Assembly: GCF_012033695.1 (NCBI RefSeq)
Contig: NZ_JAAVJI010000007.1
Coordinates: 162,144-226,143, forward strand
Origin: Pseudomonas quercus
GTDB lineage: Bacteria > Pseudomonadota > Gammaproteobacteria > Pseudomonadales > Pseudomonadaceae
DNA length: 64,000 nt
Reading direction: 5' to 3'
Of this stretch, positions 27,226 to 38,181 are shown piece by piece (positions within the stretch are counted from its first letter, which is position 1; every line of letters begins with the position of its first letter). The position numbers and the translations under genes are program-made. The notes under the pieces were generated by a model, which did not search any database, was not told where the DNA came from, and saw only the letters and a program-made list of their open reading frames with translations.

Positions 27226-28107
27226 ATGACGCTCACTCAGCTCGAGATTTTTGTCGCGGTTGCGCAACGGCGCGGCTTTACCCTTGCGGCCACGGAATTG
27301 AACATCTCTCAGTCTGCCGTTTCCCATGCCATCCGGGCGCTGGAACAGGAACTGGGCGTAGCGCTGTTGTTGCGCTACCAAGGCCAGATTGAGCTGACCA
27401 ACATTGGCGCAACGCTGGTACAGCGCGCCAATGCCATGCTGGGCCTGGCGGACGCCATGCGCATGGAGGCCGCCGACGCACAGGCCATGAAGGTCGGCAC
27501 GCTACGCATCGGTTCATTCGGGCCCACCTCCTCCCAACGGCTGCTGCCCTTGATCCTGGACTCTTTTTCCCACCTGCACCCAGGGATCGAAATCCATATC
27601 GATGAAGGGCCTGATCGCCAAGTGGTGCAATGGCTATTGGACCGCCGTGTGGATGTCGGCTTTGTCACCTTGCCCAATGACCAGTTCGATACTTGCATGC
27701 TGCTTGAAGATCAGATGGTCGCCGTGCTCCCGCTCGGCCATCGGCTGGCAACGCAGCCGGCGGTCAGCCTGAATGACCTGTGCAGCGACCCCTTTGTGCT
27801 GACTGAGGCCGGGTCCTCTGCGCTAGTCTCCCAGTTGTTCGCCGGTGCCCGCCTGCAACCTCGGGTGCGCTACCGCACCTCCCAGCTGATGAGTACCCTG
27901 GCTGCGGTAGAACGTGGAGATGCGGTGACCATCGTGGCTGAATCGTCCCTGCCGCAGCAGGCCATTGCCCACTACGTGGCCAAACCATTGGCTCCTCGTG
28001 TGAAGCGGCTGGTGGGCATCGCCGTACTGGACAAGGCACAGGCTACACCCGTTACCAAGGCGTTTGTTGACGTGGCGCAGAAGTGTTGCGCGGCCCATGG
28101 CTTGTAA
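27226..28107 (+). CDS. LysR-type transcriptional regulator
   Basis: A 293-residue LysR protein: HTH FVAVAQRRGFTLAATELNISQSAVSHAIRALEQELG, then an effector domain with GTLRIGSFGPTSSQRLLPLIL. It is divergently placed to the TTC38-like/EamA pair, the common arrangement for a LysR regulator and its target. Confidence 0.9.
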   Translation: MTLTQLEIFVAVAQRRGFTLAATELNISQSAVSHAIRALEQELGVALLLRYQGQIELTNIGATLVQRANAMLGLADAMRMEAADAQAMKVGTLRIGSFGPTSSQRLLPLILDSFSHLHPGIEIHIDEGPDRQVVQWLLDRRVDVGFVTLPNDQFDTCMLLEDQMVAVLPLGHRLATQPAVSLNDLCSDPFVLTEAGSSALVSQLFAGARLQPRVRYRTSQLMSTLAAVERGDAVTIVAESSLPQQAIAHYVAKPLAPRVKRLVGIAVLDKAQATPVTKAFVDVAQKCCAAHGL

Positions 28108-28257
28108 CCCACTGCTGGGCAACGTCCACAAGGTGTGCCTTGGTGAAATGGGGGTGAATCGCCGCTTATGCCTGGCCCTTGCCCCGAACGTTCAAGCGTC
28201 ACCGTGTTCCTATGCTGTTCAATCGTAGCCCCGCGAAACGTACGAGGTTGTACTACC

Positions 28258-30537
28258 GTGTCCCAACCGCAACAGTCAGACGCCTTCCAACTCGCTATGG
28301 ACAACTGTGCCCGCGAACCCATCCGCATTCCCGGCAGCATTCAGCCGCAGGGGTTCATGCTGGTGATCGAAGAGCCCGGCATGGTGATACGGCAGTTCAG
28401 CGAAAACCTGATGGCCTGGCTAGGCGTGGATGCCGACCAACTGCTGGGCGCGCGCTTCCCCGACGTCATCCGGGACGGCCACGAGCTGGTTGAGCAACTG
28501 GGCGAACTGGAAGAGGACGAATCCCACCCCTACCACGTGGCGGATGTGGAGTTCCTGATCGGCAAGGCCGGGCCAGTGGCCCTGCCCATGATGCTGCACC
28601 GGTACGACCAGGTATTGGTCGTAGAGTTTGAACGGCCTACTTCGGAAACCGTGACCCATAACCGGCTGTACCCCATCGTGCGCTCGTTCATTAGCAGCGC
28701 GCCGGAAATCGAAACCGTGCAGGGGCTGTGCGAGCGTGCCGTGCGGGTGGTCAAGCGGCTTACCGGCTTTGGCCGGGTCAAAACCTACAAGTTCGACGAG
28801 CAAGGCAACGGCCTGGTGAATGCCGAGTTGCTGGATGACGGCTACCAGAGCTACCTGGGCTTGTGCTTCCCCGCGTCGGACATTCCTGCACAGGCCAGGG
28901 CACTGTACTGCTCCAATCGCATTCGCGTGATCGAAGATGCCAACTACACTCCCTCCAGGCTCATTCCCGCTAATAATCCACTAACGGGCCAGCCCTTGGA
29001 CATGAGTTACGCGACGCTTCGCAGCGTATCGCCGATTCACTTGCAGTACATGCGCAACATGCAAACACTCAGCTCCATGTCCATCTCCATTGTGGTGGAG
29101 GGTAAATTATGGGGCTTGGTATCCTGCCACCACAGCGACCCGCACACGGTAAGCTTCCAAACCCGTACTGCTTGCGAGCTGTTAGGCCGGGTACTGTCGC
29201 TACAGATCGAAAGCCGTGAATCCCGCCTCAACGCGGCGCGGATGCTGGATATTCGCCAGCGCATGGTGCAGCTGCTGTCGGCCATTGCCGACCACGATAG
29301 CGTCCTGCTCGGCTTGCGTGCTGAAACCGATACGTTCCTTGGGTTTGTAGGGGCTGAGGGCGCAGCCGTGGTCTCGACCACAGGTTGCGACCTGTACGGT
29401 GACACGCCTGCCAAAACCGATGTGCAGTTGCTGGCCGAATGGCTGTTCAAACGCCCGGCCAACGACTTCTTCGAGACGGACAATGCCAGCCAGAGCATCC
29501 CGGAGCTGCCTGCCATCGGTGAAGCCACCAGCGGTGTGATGGCCGTCGCCATTTCAGAGCTGCACCCCCATTACCTGATCTGGTTCAAACCCGAACAGGC
29601 CCACGTGGTGCACTGGGCCGGCAAACCGGACAAGATTCTGGGTGATACCGGCAGCCTCAACCCCCGGCAAAGTTTCGAACAATGGCGGCAGGTCGTTCAT
29701 GGTTTTTCAACGCCATGGCTGGCCAGCGAGGCCGAGGGTGTTCAGGAATTGCGCCAGGCCGTACTGGGCATCGTGTTGCGCAAGGCTGAAGAACTGGCGC
29801 AGATGTCTGAGGAACTGGACCGATCGAACAAGGAACTGGAAGCCTTCTCGTACAGCGTGTCCCATGACCTGCGCGCGCCACTACGGCACATTGCCGGCTT
29901 TACCGACCTGCTGACGGACATGGAATCGGACAACCTCTCGGAGCGAGGCCAACGCTTTGTCACCACCATTGCAGACTCTGCACGGTTTGCCGGCACCCTG
30001 GTAGACAACCTGCTCAGTTTTTCCCAAATGGGCCGCAATGCTATCCACCTGGCGCCCATAGACCTGCGCAAGCTGGTGGACACCATTCGCGTGGAACTGC
30101 AGCCGGACTACGAAGGGCGTGAGGTGCAATGGCACTACACCGACCTGCCCGAGTTGGTGGCAGACCCGGCCTTTATCCACTTGGCCATGCGCAACCTGAT
30201 TTCCAATGCACTGAAGTATTCACGCACCCAACCGGTAACCATTATTGACGTTACGGCAGCCAAGCGCGACCACGACACGGTGGTGTGTGTGCAGGACAAC
30301 GGTGTCGGGTTCGATATGCAGTACGTGGACAAACTATTTGGCGTCTTCCAACGGCTTCACCGCATGGAAGAGTACGAGGGCACCGGCATTGGCCTGGCCA
30401 ACGTTCGGCGTATTGTCGAACGCCACGGTGGCCAGGTATGGGCCAAGGCAGCGCCCAACAAAGGCGCCGCGTTTTCATTCACCCTGCCCCACGCTACCGT
30501 GCCACCGCTGCCTGACGAGGCAGACGGGCCCAGCTAG
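28258..30537 (+). CDS. bphP: Bacteriophytochrome histidine kinase
   Basis: About 759 residues. The PAS domain carries the bilin-attaching Cys (DNCAREPIRIPGSIQPQG, about residue 17). The GAF domain holds FPASDIPAQARALY, the PHY tongue holds NPRQSFEQW, and a HisKA domain (SYSVSHDLRAPLRH) and HATPase (DNGVGFDMQYVDKLFG) follow. It should bind biliverdin and switch between red and far-red forms to control autophosphorylation. The GTG at 28258 is chosen because it starts just before the PAS domain, with GAGG 11 bases upstream; an upstream ATG at 28168 would add 30 residues. No haem oxygenase gene (bphO) is next to it and no response regulator follows. Confidence 0.92.
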   Translation: MSQPQQSDAFQLAMDNCAREPIRIPGSIQPQGFMLVIEEPGMVIRQFSENLMAWLGVDADQLLGARFPDVIRDGHELVEQLGELEEDESHPYHVADVEFLIGKAGPVALPMMLHRYDQVLVVEFERPTSETVTHNRLYPIVRSFISSAPEIETVQGLCERAVRVVKRLTGFGRVKTYKFDEQGNGLVNAELLDDGYQSYLGLCFPASDIPAQARALYCSNRIRVIEDANYTPSRLIPANNPLTGQPLDMSYATLRSVSPIHLQYMRNMQTLSSMSISIVVEGKLWGLVSCHHSDPHTVSFQTRTACELLGRVLSLQIESRESRLNAARMLDIRQRMVQLLSAIADHDSVLLGLRAETDTFLGFVGAEGAAVVSTTGCDLYGDTPAKTDVQLLAEWLFKRPANDFFETDNASQSIPELPAIGEATSGVMAVAISELHPHYLIWFKPEQAHVVHWAGKPDKILGDTGSLNPRQSFEQWRQVVHGFSTPWLASEAEGVQELRQAVLGIVLRKAEELAQMSEELDRSNKELEAFSYSVSHDLRAPLRHIAGFTDLLTDMESDNLSERGQRFVTTIADSARFAGTLVDNLLSFSQMGRNAIHLAPIDLRKLVDTIRVELQPDYEGREVQWHYTDLPELVADPAFIHLAMRNLISNALKYSRTQPVTIIDVTAAKRDHDTVVCVQDNGVGFDMQYVDKLFGVFQRLHRMEEYEGTGIGLANVRRIVERHGGQVWAKAAPNKGAAFSFTLPHATVPPLPDEADGPS

Positions 30538-30542
30538 ACAGA

Positions 30543-30797
30543 CTACAGGTGCTTCTTGGCCTCTTTATCCAAGTGCTTGTCTGCCTTGTGGCGTTCTTCG
30601 TCGTCGTGCCTGGCGCCTTTGTCTACTTCACTGGCGTCATGCTTCACACCCTTGTCCACCTCTTTGGCGTCATGGTCTACGCCTTTGTCCAACTCACGGT
30701 TGTCGTGGCGTATGCCCTCTCCCACCTCACCTTCGGCAAAGGCTAATGGCATGGCGGCGGCGAACAACACAGCGACTGCAATCAGTTGTTTACGCAT
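30543..30797 (-). CDS. Small exported protein with 11-residue charged repeats
   Basis: An 84-residue protein with a clear signal peptide (MRKQLIAVAVLFAAAMPLAFA, cut after AFA). The mature part is made of four tandem 11-residue units of the type HD-x2-E-[VL]-DKG-[VA]-x: HDNRELDKGVD, HDAKEVDKGVK, HDASEVDKGAR, HDDEERHKADK. It is highly charged and probably helical, with His spaced 11 apart, which would form a stripe along a helix. GGGAG precedes the ATG. Periplasmic; function unknown. It sits between, and overlaps neither of, the two photoreceptor genes. Confidence 0.8.
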   Translation of the reverse strand: MRKQLIAVAVLFAAAMPLAFAEGEVGEGIRHDNRELDKGVDHDAKEVDKGVKHDASEVDKGARHDDEERHKADKHLDKEAKKHL

Positions 30798-30874
30798 AAA
30801 ACTGCTCCCAGCGGATCCACTTTAAAGGTTGAGCTTTAACTGTAGACCACGGGCGCTTGGCTAGCCGGTTGTGT

Positions 30875-32488
30875 TTAGCTCACGCCGTTAGGGCCGTTTA
30901 GTACCTGCCTCACCTTGGCCGATAACACATTGGGCAAACAGGGCTTGGACAGTACTTCAAATTGCTCGCCACTGGCGTCTGTGCGCTCAATGGCATTCTC
31001 AGCGTATCCCGTGGTGAGCAATATCTTCATATCCGGGTAAAGCTTGCGTACTTCACGTGCCAGTACCACGCCATTCATGCCGCCGGGCATGATCACATCT
31101 GAAAACAACAGGTCGAAGCGGGCATTGCTGGCCAGGATCTCCAGCGCCTGGTTGGCGCTGTTGGCAACAGCCGTCGTGTAGCCACAGTCATCGAGTACCG
31201 CCTTGGCCAGCTCAGCCACGTCTTCACGGTCTTCAACGATAAGAATGGCCTCGGTGCCTGTGGCGACGGCTGCCGGCTTGGGCACCTCATGGTGGGTGAG
31301 GCCTGCGCTGTCGGCTGGGAAATACATCCGCAACGTGGTGCCTATGCCGTCCTCGGAATAAATGCGCACGGCCCCACCTGACTGCTTGGCAAAGCCATAC
31401 ACCATCGAGAGTCCCAGCCCAGTGCCCTTGCCTTCATCCTTGGTGGTGAAAAAAGGCTCCATCACCCGGCTTTTGATGCTTTCGGGCATGCCACAGCCGT
31501 TATCTGTTAACGCTATGCATACGTAGCGGCCAGGCAGCATGCCGTCATAGGCGCGTGCATTGGCTTCGGACACGTGCAGGTTTCGCGTTTCCACGCTGAC
31601 CGCCGGCCGATCCCGGCCCAGCAACGCATCCCGGGCATTGATGATGATATTAAGCAACGCCATCTCGGCCTGGGTGGGATCGATGCGACAGTTCCACAGG
31701 TCCTGCTCCAGGTCCGTACGGAAGTCGATGTTATCGCCCATCACATGCTCAACGTTGCGGCGTATTTCATCGACCAGGTTGTTTAGGTTGATCACACGGC
31801 CTTGCAGCTTTTGTTTCCTGGAAAATGCCAGCAGTTGTTGAGTCAGGGACGTCGCACGTTCGATGGCTGTGCGGGTCATGGCCAGGTTGCGCACGATGCG
31901 TTCGCCGTCTACCTCAGCCTTGCGCGCCGAGCGGTCTGCCAAGTCCACGTACCCACCCATCACTTGCAACAGGTTGTTGAAGTCATGGGCGATGCCCCCG
32001 GTCAGTTGCCCCAAGGCCTCCATTTTCTGCGCCTGGCGCAGTGCGTCTTCAGCGTCGCGGCGGCGGCTTACGTCCAGTTGCGAAGCAAAGAAGTAGATCA
32101 AGTCGCCGTCGTCGTTGTACACCGGCGAAATGAACAAGGCATTCCAGAACGAGGACCCATCCTTGCGGTAATTGAGTATCTCCACTGAAATGTCGCGCTG
32201 CTCGTCCACCGCCCGCTTCACCTGCTCCACCAAATGCCGATCGGTATCGGCCCCCTGGAGAAAACGGCAGTTACGCCCGTACAGCTCGTCGGTGCTGTAC
32301 CCGGTCATGTCCAGGAAGGCGCCATTGGCAAAGATGATCGGGTTATCAGGCTGGTTAGGGTCCGTCACGATCATCGGCATACGCGTGGTGGACACGGCTG
32401 CGAAAAAGATATTTTTGCCTTGGGAAGACAGGTCAGCTGTCTGTGTGTTGTCTACCCGCGCATGCAGGTCTTTGGATTGGTCAGGCAT
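30875..32488 (-). CDS. LOV-domain histidine kinase with receiver domain
   Basis: About 537 residues. The LOV/PAS domain has the flavin-adduct motif [13 protein letters not shown] (Cys about 74). The HisKA segment ([19 protein letters not shown]) and HATPase ([38 protein letters not shown]) follow, then a C-terminal receiver with [11 protein letters not shown] and SDVIMPGG. This matches the hybrid blue-light kinase known from P. syringae. Blue light forms a Cys-FMN adduct and raises kinase activity. The Met at 32488 is chosen because the 32 upstream codons lie outside the domain. It is convergent with the bacteriophytochrome. Confidence 0.92.
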   Translation of the reverse strand: MPDQSKDLHARVDNTQTADLSSQGKNIFFAAVSTTRMPMIVTDPNQPDNPIIFANGAFLDMTGYSTDELYGRNCRFLQGADTDRHLVEQVKRAVDEQRDISVEILNYRKDGSSFWNALFISPVYNDDGDLIYFFASQLDVSRRRDAEDALRQAQKMEALGQLTGGIAHDFNNLLQVMGGYVDLADRSARKAEVDGERIVRNLAMTRTAIERATSLTQQLLAFSRKQKLQGRVINLNNLVDEIRRNVEHVMGDNIDFRTDLEQDLWNCRIDPTQAEMALLNIIINARDALLGRDRPAVSVETRNLHVSEANARAYDGMLPGRYVCIALTDNGCGMPESIKSRVMEPFFTTKDEGKGTGLGLSMVYGFAKQSGGAVRIYSEDGIGTTLRMYFPADSAGLTHHEVPKPAAVATGTEAILIVEDREDVAELAKAVLDDCGYTTAVANSANQALEILASNARFDLLFSDVIMPGGMNGVVLAREVRKLYPDMKILLTTGYAENAIERTDASGEQFEVLSKPCLPNVLSAKVRQVLNGPNGVS

Positions 32489-32726
32489 CGGGCTCGTTTT
32501 CCTGAAAGCGTAAGGCGCCGTACATCTGCTGTTCGATACACAAAGAAGACAAATAGTTTGTGCAGCGTGTACCCAATGGTCCAAAAAAAACGCTGAAATC
32601 AGCCTCCAGGCTGAAGAAAATAGTTATCACCCATTTATTTAGCGCGCTTTGTCTGGAACTAACGTGCCACCCGCACAATAAAGGCACAATAACATCACTC
32701 CTCCTTTATTCTTCAGTGACGCCCTT

Positions 32727-32960
32727 ATGAACGCTTACGATGCACGACACCTGCGCCTGCTTAACCTGATCGAAGCCCGCCAGTGGAATGAGATAAGCCA
32801 GGACGATGCCGAGGAACTGCGCGTATTGATCGTGTGCAAATACGTAGCGTTGGCAGAGGCAGCTGGCAAGGCGCCTTCCATGGTGCTTAACCCCGAAGGC
32901 CAGCACTACCATCAACGGCTGGCTGAATTGGCCCTGCAGCAAGCTGCCAATATCGCCTGA
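32727..32960 (+). CDS. Small hypothetical protein, 77 aa
   Basis: A 77-residue soluble, mainly helical protein beginning MNAYDARHLRLLNLIEARQWNEISQDDAEELRVLIV (in part). No family recognised. Codon use and GC match the neighbouring core genes, and it stands free between the LOV kinase promoter and the GGDEF gene. Plausible gene with unknown role. Confidence 0.6.
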   Translation: MNAYDARHLRLLNLIEARQWNEISQDDAEELRVLIVCKYVALAEAAGKAPSMVLNPEGQHYHQRLAELALQQAANIA

Positions 32961-33062
32961 CATCGCGCAACGGCATAGCCGTTCATCGCTTGGCCTCATA
33001 AACATCTCTATTCAGCGCAACGGCGGCCGATAGCCATCGGAACTGTATCGCTGGATAACGCC

Positions 33063-34775
33063 ATGGCGTATCGCAAAACGAACCTGCTGCTTGCAGCCAT
33101 GGCCGCCATGCTGGTGATGTCGATCACCGCCGCCATAAGCCCGGTCACCTTGTTCTGGACCAACCAGACCCGCATGGAGCGCAACCTGGTCGAGCAGCAG
33201 CTTGATAGCCTGCGCGTGCTTCAAAGCCTGCTGGTAGATGCGGAAACCGGCCAACGTGGCTATGTGCTCACCGGCAAGGAACCTTTTCTGCAACCCTATT
33301 TCGTTGCCTCAGCGCAGTTGCCAGGTGCGATCAGGCACCTGACCGAGATATACGAAGATAGCCTTCCCGATGACATCGGGCGGGTCAACAGCCTTATTGC
33401 CCGTGCTCACTTGAAAATGGACCACCTGGACAAGGTGGTCAAATTGCGCAGTGAGGTCGGTTACAACGCTGCAGAGGCCGAGATTGCCGGCGGCCATGGC
33501 AAGCAACTGATGGATGACGTACGCGAGGCCACCCAGGAACTGACGGCCGACGAAACGGCCAAGATTGCACGCCTGGACGACCAGCTCCAGGCCAACCTTC
33601 GCCTGGCCGTGGTGGTATCAGTTGCCACGTTCCTGCTTACACTGGCGCTGGGGCGGTTTATCTACGTGTCCATGCGCCGCGCAGTGCAACAGCAAACCTT
33701 GTCAGCGCAACAGCAAGCCGAATCGGCCGCAACGGCCCAGGTTGCCAGTGCGCGCCTGAGCCAGAGCCTTGAACGGCTGGAGCACCGCAACCTGGAAGTC
33801 AGCCTGCTGGCCGAAATGGCCAGGCTACTGCAAACCGAATTGAGCCAGGAAGAAACACTGCAACTGGCCAACAGTTACTGCCAGCGCCTGCTGGAGGGCA
33901 GCGCCGGTACGTTTTTCCTGTACCGCAACTCCGCCGATGCCCTTTTGCCAGCGGCTAGCTGGGGGGCTGTGGCCCTGCCACCCGACACGCTACTGAGCCC
34001 TAAGGACTGCTGGGCCATCCGCCGTGCCCGCGTGCACTTGGTAGAGCAAGGCCATGACCTGTGCTGCGCGCATTACCCGCATCACACGGATACGGTGACC
34101 TACACGCATTGGTGTATTCCACTGCTGGCGTATGGCGAAACACTGGGGCTGCTGCACATTTACAGAGACGCACGCCAGCCCACGGAAGAAGCCAGCCTCA
34201 AATGCGCTGAAGCCATTGCCGAACAGACTGCCCTGGCCCTAGCCAACGGGCGTATGCGCCAGGTGCTGCAAACCCAGTCCATACGCGACCCGCTCACTGG
34301 CCTGTACAACCGGCGGTTCATGGAGGAAACCCTGGAGCGAGAACTGGCCCGGGCCCGCCGCACCCATGCCTGCCTGTCGGTCATCATGCTAGACTTGGAC
34401 CACTTCAAACGCCTGAACGACAACTATGGCCACCCGGCCGGTGACAGCGTGCTCAGAGCTGTTTCGGCTTTGCTGCTTGGTGCCCTGAGAGCCTCGGACA
34501 TCGCCTGCCGCTTTGGCGGTGAAGAGCTGATCGTGATCCTGCCCGACTGTGCGCTGGAAGGCGCAGTGGCCCGTGCCGAAGCCATACGCGCGGAATTTGC
34601 CGCCATGACCCTTCACGAGTTAGGCCAGCCACTGACCGTAACGGCCTCCTTTGGTGTGTGCTCCACCGCCGTGTGCGGCGCCGACCAGAGCCTGCTGCTC
34701 AAGGCGGCTGACACCGCGTTGTACAAGGCCAAGCAGAGTGGGCGGAATCGGGTTCAGTCTTGCCTGGATGCCTAA
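33063..34775 (+). CDS. Diguanylate cyclase, CHASE3-GAF-GGDEF
   Basis: A 570-residue inner-membrane protein. One helix (residues 8-30), a periplasmic CHASE3 domain (LVDAETGQRGYVLTGKEPFL), a second helix near 185, a coiled coil, a GAF domain (about 260-390) and a GGDEF domain follow. The active site is FGGEELIVILP, and an RASD inhibitory I-site lies five residues before it. It makes cyclic di-GMP from two GTP and should be product-inhibited. Active residues are intact. Confidence 0.92.
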   Translation: MAYRKTNLLLAAMAAMLVMSITAAISPVTLFWTNQTRMERNLVEQQLDSLRVLQSLLVDAETGQRGYVLTGKEPFLQPYFVASAQLPGAIRHLTEIYEDSLPDDIGRVNSLIARAHLKMDHLDKVVKLRSEVGYNAAEAEIAGGHGKQLMDDVREATQELTADETAKIARLDDQLQANLRLAVVVSVATFLLTLALGRFIYVSMRRAVQQQTLSAQQQAESAATAQVASARLSQSLERLEHRNLEVSLLAEMARLLQTELSQEETLQLANSYCQRLLEGSAGTFFLYRNSADALLPAASWGAVALPPDTLLSPKDCWAIRRARVHLVEQGHDLCCAHYPHHTDTVTYTHWCIPLLAYGETLGLLHIYRDARQPTEEASLKCAEAIAEQTALALANGRMRQVLQTQSIRDPLTGLYNRRFMEETLERELARARRTHACLSVIMLDLDHFKRLNDNYGHPAGDSVLRAVSALLLGALRASDIACRFGGEELIVILPDCALEGAVARAEAIRAEFAAMTLHELGQPLTVTASFGVCSTAVCGADQSLLLKAADTALYKAKQSGRNRVQSCLDA

Positions 34776-34850
34776 ATCAGGCAGGCATTCAAGTACTGGC
34801 ATTTGGGGTCGATAACTCAGTATTCGATTCCATTCCACCTTGTGAGCCTG

Positions 34851-36464
34851 ATGAAAGTAGCCCACCGCCTCTTTATCATCGCCGCGTGTGCCTGCGCCGG
34901 CCTAATCGCTATTGCGTTGTTTGCGCTCCATACCCTGCATAACACCATGCTGGAAGACCGCCGCCGCGAAATCCACACCGTGTTGAACCTGGCCAGTAAA
35001 CAGGTTGAATACTTTCAGGGGCTTGAAAAAGCCGGAACGCTCACCACCGCTGCGGCCCAGGCACGTGCTGTCGAGGCGCTGAATGCCTTGCGCGATGGCA
35101 GAAACGCCTATATCTGGGCCAGGACGGAAGAGGCTTTGGGCCTTGTCCATCCCAACCCGGACCTCATTGGCAAAGTGGACGTAGGCGCCACGCTTCCCAG
35201 TGGCAAGACCGTTTGGCAGAACTACTTGGATCACCTGCGTAGTGACCGTTTCGCCTTTTTCGACGACAAGGTGGCACGGCCAGGCCAGGCCCAGCCTGTG
35301 GACAAGATTAATGGCGTGACCCAAATCCCGGGCTGGAACTGGGTAATGGGCTTTGGGGTATATGCCGATGACATCAGTGAAGCGTACTGGCAGTTGGTCT
35401 ACAAATTTCTCTCTATCGGCGTACTGGTGCTGCTGGGCGTAGTCGCTATCGCGTGGCGCATGTCTCGCAGCATCTACAGCGCGTTGGGCGGCGAGCCGCA
35501 GCAGGTAGCCGAAGTTACAGGGTCGATTGCCAACGGCGACCTGCGCCAGGTGATGGGCGATAGTTACCCGGCCGGCAGCTTGATGGCTGCCGTGGCCCGT
35601 ATGCAAACCGGCTTGCGCGGCATGATCGTGGACATCAAACAGGTGGCAGAGGAACTCAAGGGCACATCGTCGAGCCTGGGTGAGCAGATGCAGCATATCG
35701 ACGACGCCTCTCAACATACCTCGGAGGCCACGACGCTTACGGCAGCCGCCGTGGAACAGATGTCAGTCACCATCGACCAGATTTCCAGCAATGCCCGCAT
35801 GACTCAGACCAACTCTGAGCGCTCCACGTCGTTGGCTATCGAGGGCGAGCGCCTGGTCGGCGAAGTCACAGGGGCTATCGCTGAAGTGTCACAACAGATC
35901 ACAGCTGCATCAGGCCAGATCAGCGGGCTGGTTGCGCGCGCCGACGAGATCGACAGCATCACCAGCGCCATTCGCAACATTGCCAGCCAGACCAACCTTC
36001 TGGCGCTCAACGCGGCCATCGAAGCGGCACGCGCCGGTGAACAGGGCCGTGGATTTGCCGTCGTCGCCGATGAAGTACGCCACCTTGCCCAACGCACGGC
36101 CCAGGCGACCGAGGAAATCACGGTCATGGTGGCCGACATCCAGAACGATACGGGCATGGCCGTAAAAGAAATGCAGGCTATCGAACCCAAGATGAACGCT
36201 GCAGCCGGGCTGGCCAAGGAAGCGGCAGCCGCCTTGCGCGACATCAGCACCGAAGCGGCTGCCACCTTGGCTCAGGTTCGGGAAATGGCTTCGGCTACGT
36301 CAGAACAGAGCCAGGCCAGTAGCAGCGTGGCTCAAAACGTGGAGCGCATTGCGTCCATGGTCAGCGCTTCGGCCGAGTCAGTCACCATTGCCAACGTGGA
36401 CGTAAATGCGGTGGTGTCTTCCAGCCGTACACTGACTGATTCCACCGCACGCTTCAAGCTCTAG
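34851..36464 (+). CDS. Methyl-accepting chemotaxis protein, single Cache
   Basis: About 537 residues. N-terminal helix; periplasmic single-Cache domain with [26 protein letters not shown] and [16 protein letters not shown]; second helix (about 185-205); HAMP-like linker; and the cytoplasmic hairpin [21 protein letters not shown] (in part), with [20 protein letters not shown] after it. Single-Cache receptors of this kind often sense small organic acids. ATG at 34851 is the start with the correct signal anchor. Confidence 0.92.
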   Translation: MKVAHRLFIIAACACAGLIAIALFALHTLHNTMLEDRRREIHTVLNLASKQVEYFQGLEKAGTLTTAAAQARAVEALNALRDGRNAYIWARTEEALGLVHPNPDLIGKVDVGATLPSGKTVWQNYLDHLRSDRFAFFDDKVARPGQAQPVDKINGVTQIPGWNWVMGFGVYADDISEAYWQLVYKFLSIGVLVLLGVVAIAWRMSRSIYSALGGEPQQVAEVTGSIANGDLRQVMGDSYPAGSLMAAVARMQTGLRGMIVDIKQVAEELKGTSSSLGEQMQHIDDASQHTSEATTLTAAAVEQMSVTIDQISSNARMTQTNSERSTSLAIEGERLVGEVTGAIAEVSQQITAASGQISGLVARADEIDSITSAIRNIASQTNLLALNAAIEAARAGEQGRGFAVVADEVRHLAQRTAQATEEITVMVADIQNDTGMAVKEMQAIEPKMNAAAGLAKEAAAALRDISTEAAATLAQVREMASATSEQSQASSSVAQNVERIASMVSASAESVTIANVDVNAVVSSSRTLTDSTARFKL

Positions 36465-37594
36465 CCCTTGGTTTTCAATACCTCGATCCACAGCGCCCCT
36501 TTACCCGAAGGGGCTTGCCCAGCCCGGGTCAAGGCACCTTTGGGGCCAATGGCATAGCTGCCGACTACAGCGCTTTTTTCACCCGTCACCAGTAGCCAGT
36601 GCCCGCTAGGGTCGAACGCAACGTTGCGAGGCTGCTGCTCCTGCACGGGGTAGTTGCCCAAGAAGGTTGGCTTGCCAGTCTTGGCATCCAGGCTGAACGC
36701 GGAGACGCTGCTGCTGGTGCGTTCCGTCATGTACAGCAGCTTGCCGTCCGGTGACAGGCGCAGGTCCGCGGCCCAGATGCGACGGGTGGGATCGTCAGCC
36801 AGGTTGTTGTTGCTGGCGTCTCTTACTTCCCCGTGGGCCAAGCCGAGGCTGGCCGGTACGCCAACCGCCACGCCTATCTCGCTCAGGGCGCCGCTTTTGG
36901 CGTTGATGGCGTAGGCGGTCACCGTGCCGCTCATTTCTCCCACCACATACAGGAAATGGCCATTGCGGGAAAACGCGATATGCCGCGGCCCGGTTTTGGC
37001 CGGTACTGAAACATGCCCATCACCTATTGGCGTGAGCTGACCCGTGGAAGCGTTGAAATGGTATTGCAGCACATGGTCGGCACCCAGGTTGCCGGCATAG
37101 GCAAACCGGTTGGAAGGGTCTGTGCGTATGGAGTGAGCATGGGGCCCGGTCTTGAAGGTGTTAAACGCCGCAGTAGGCTGGTGATCGCTATCAATGGTCT
37201 GGGTGCTGATCAGGTCTGCACCATAGGAGGCGGCCAGCAACCAGCGTCCGCTTCTATCGGTCGCCAGGTAGGCCATGCTCTCTGCCAGCGGGGCAGTGCC
37301 GCGTTCGCTGAGGTGCCCTGTTTTAGGGTCGATACTGTAGCTGCGCACTGTGTAGGGTTTGGCTCGCAAGGCAGCATAGAGGGCCTCGCCATCCGGGCTC
37401 AATGCCATGGGGTTGACCTGGGCACCGGCCTGGGTCTGCTCGACCAGCTTCAATTGCCCGGACGCTTCGTCCAGTTGGTACTGGGAAATCAACCCGTCTT
37501 CAGGGCTTGAGATATAGGCGAAGGTGGCGGCCTGAACAGGCTCAACCAATGCAGCAACAATCAGGGAAACAGCAAAACCGGTACGCAAACCCAT
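36461..37594 (-). CDS. Exported lactonase-type seven-bladed beta-propeller
   Basis: A 377-residue protein with a signal peptide (to about VQAA, residue 23) and repeated propeller blades ([59 protein letters not shown]). It belongs to the 6-phosphogluconolactonase (YbhE/Pgl) fold family. Export argues against the cytoplasmic pentose-phosphate role; related periplasmic enzymes act on other lactones. Overlaps the MCP 3' end by four bases, on the opposite strand. Confidence 0.85.
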   Translation of the reverse strand: MGLRTGFAVSLIVAALVEPVQAATFAYISSPEDGLISQYQLDEASGQLKLVEQTQAGAQVNPMALSPDGEALYAALRAKPYTVRSYSIDPKTGHLSERGTAPLAESMAYLATDRSGRWLLAASYGADLISTQTIDSDHQPTAAFNTFKTGPHAHSIRTDPSNRFAYAGNLGADHVLQYHFNASTGQLTPIGDGHVSVPAKTGPRHIAFSRNGHFLYVVGEMSGTVTAYAINAKSGALSEIGVAVGVPASLGLAHGEVRDASNNNLADDPTRRIWAADLRLSPDGKLLYMTERTSSSVSAFSLDAKTGKPTFLGNYPVQEQQPRNVAFDPSGHWLLVTGEKSAVVGSYAIGPKGALTRAGQAPSGKGALWIEVLKTKG

Positions 37595-37686
37595 GGTGGA
37601 GTCCTGTTATTTTTATGATCAGTCATCCTATGACTAAGCCACTATGGACTGCAACAGGTGCCAGGGCCGCCCTGCCCTGGCTTGCT

Positions 37687-38181
37687 TCAGCGGCGGATGT
37701 TTGCGTAGAAAATACAGCCGATCAGCCGTGCAAACAGCTCCAGGGTTTCCGCCAGGTTCTCATCATCGAAGGCCGTAGCCTTCGTATCCAAAGCGCAGAG
37801 CGCGCCATACAGCGTGCCATCAGGCAGGATCACAGGCACACCGGCATAGCTGCCAAGGCGATGCTCGGCCACCACTGGCCGCGCAGCCAGCCTGGGATGG
37901 TTGGCGATATTGGCCAGAAACAATGGCCTTGGGTCACGCTGCAACTCATGACACAGGGTGGTTTCCACGTCCAGCGACTCGCCTGGCGCAATGCCCAGGC
38001 CAATGGCGTCGTATACCGAACACACCACCCACTGCGTGTCCGTGAATTTGGAAATGCCCGCAAAACCCATCCCGGTCAAGCGCGTAACGAGCTTTAGAAC
38101 ATGGGTGGTCGCCTCGATCTCGGCGATGGCCGAGCGCTCTTCCAGGGTCAGCAGACCCTGCCGTTCACACAGCCTTTCCAT
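37687..38181 (-). CDS. GAF domain protein
   Basis: A 164-residue single-domain GAF protein (VLKLVTRLTGMGFAGISKFTDTQWVVCSV, GSYAGVPVILPDGTLYGALCALD, LAETLELFARLIGCIFY). It is of the stand-alone type that binds small ligands or bilin; it has a Cys at the VVCSV position but no recognised chromophore signature. It lies within the photoreceptor/signalling stretch; its partner is not clear. Confidence 0.82.
   Translation of the reverse strand: MERLCERQGLLTLEERSAIAEIEATTHVLKLVTRLTGMGFAGISKFTDTQWVVCSVYDAIGLGIAPGESLDVETTLCHELQRDPRPLFLANIANHPRLAARPVVAEHRLGSYAGVPVILPDGTLYGALCALDTKATAFDDENLAETLELFARLIGCIFYANIRR

Noticed and set aside
34902..35717. Leftward frame of 271 codons opposite the chemoreceptor
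   Set aside because: Antisense of a well-recognised MCP; no family, high-GC artefact.
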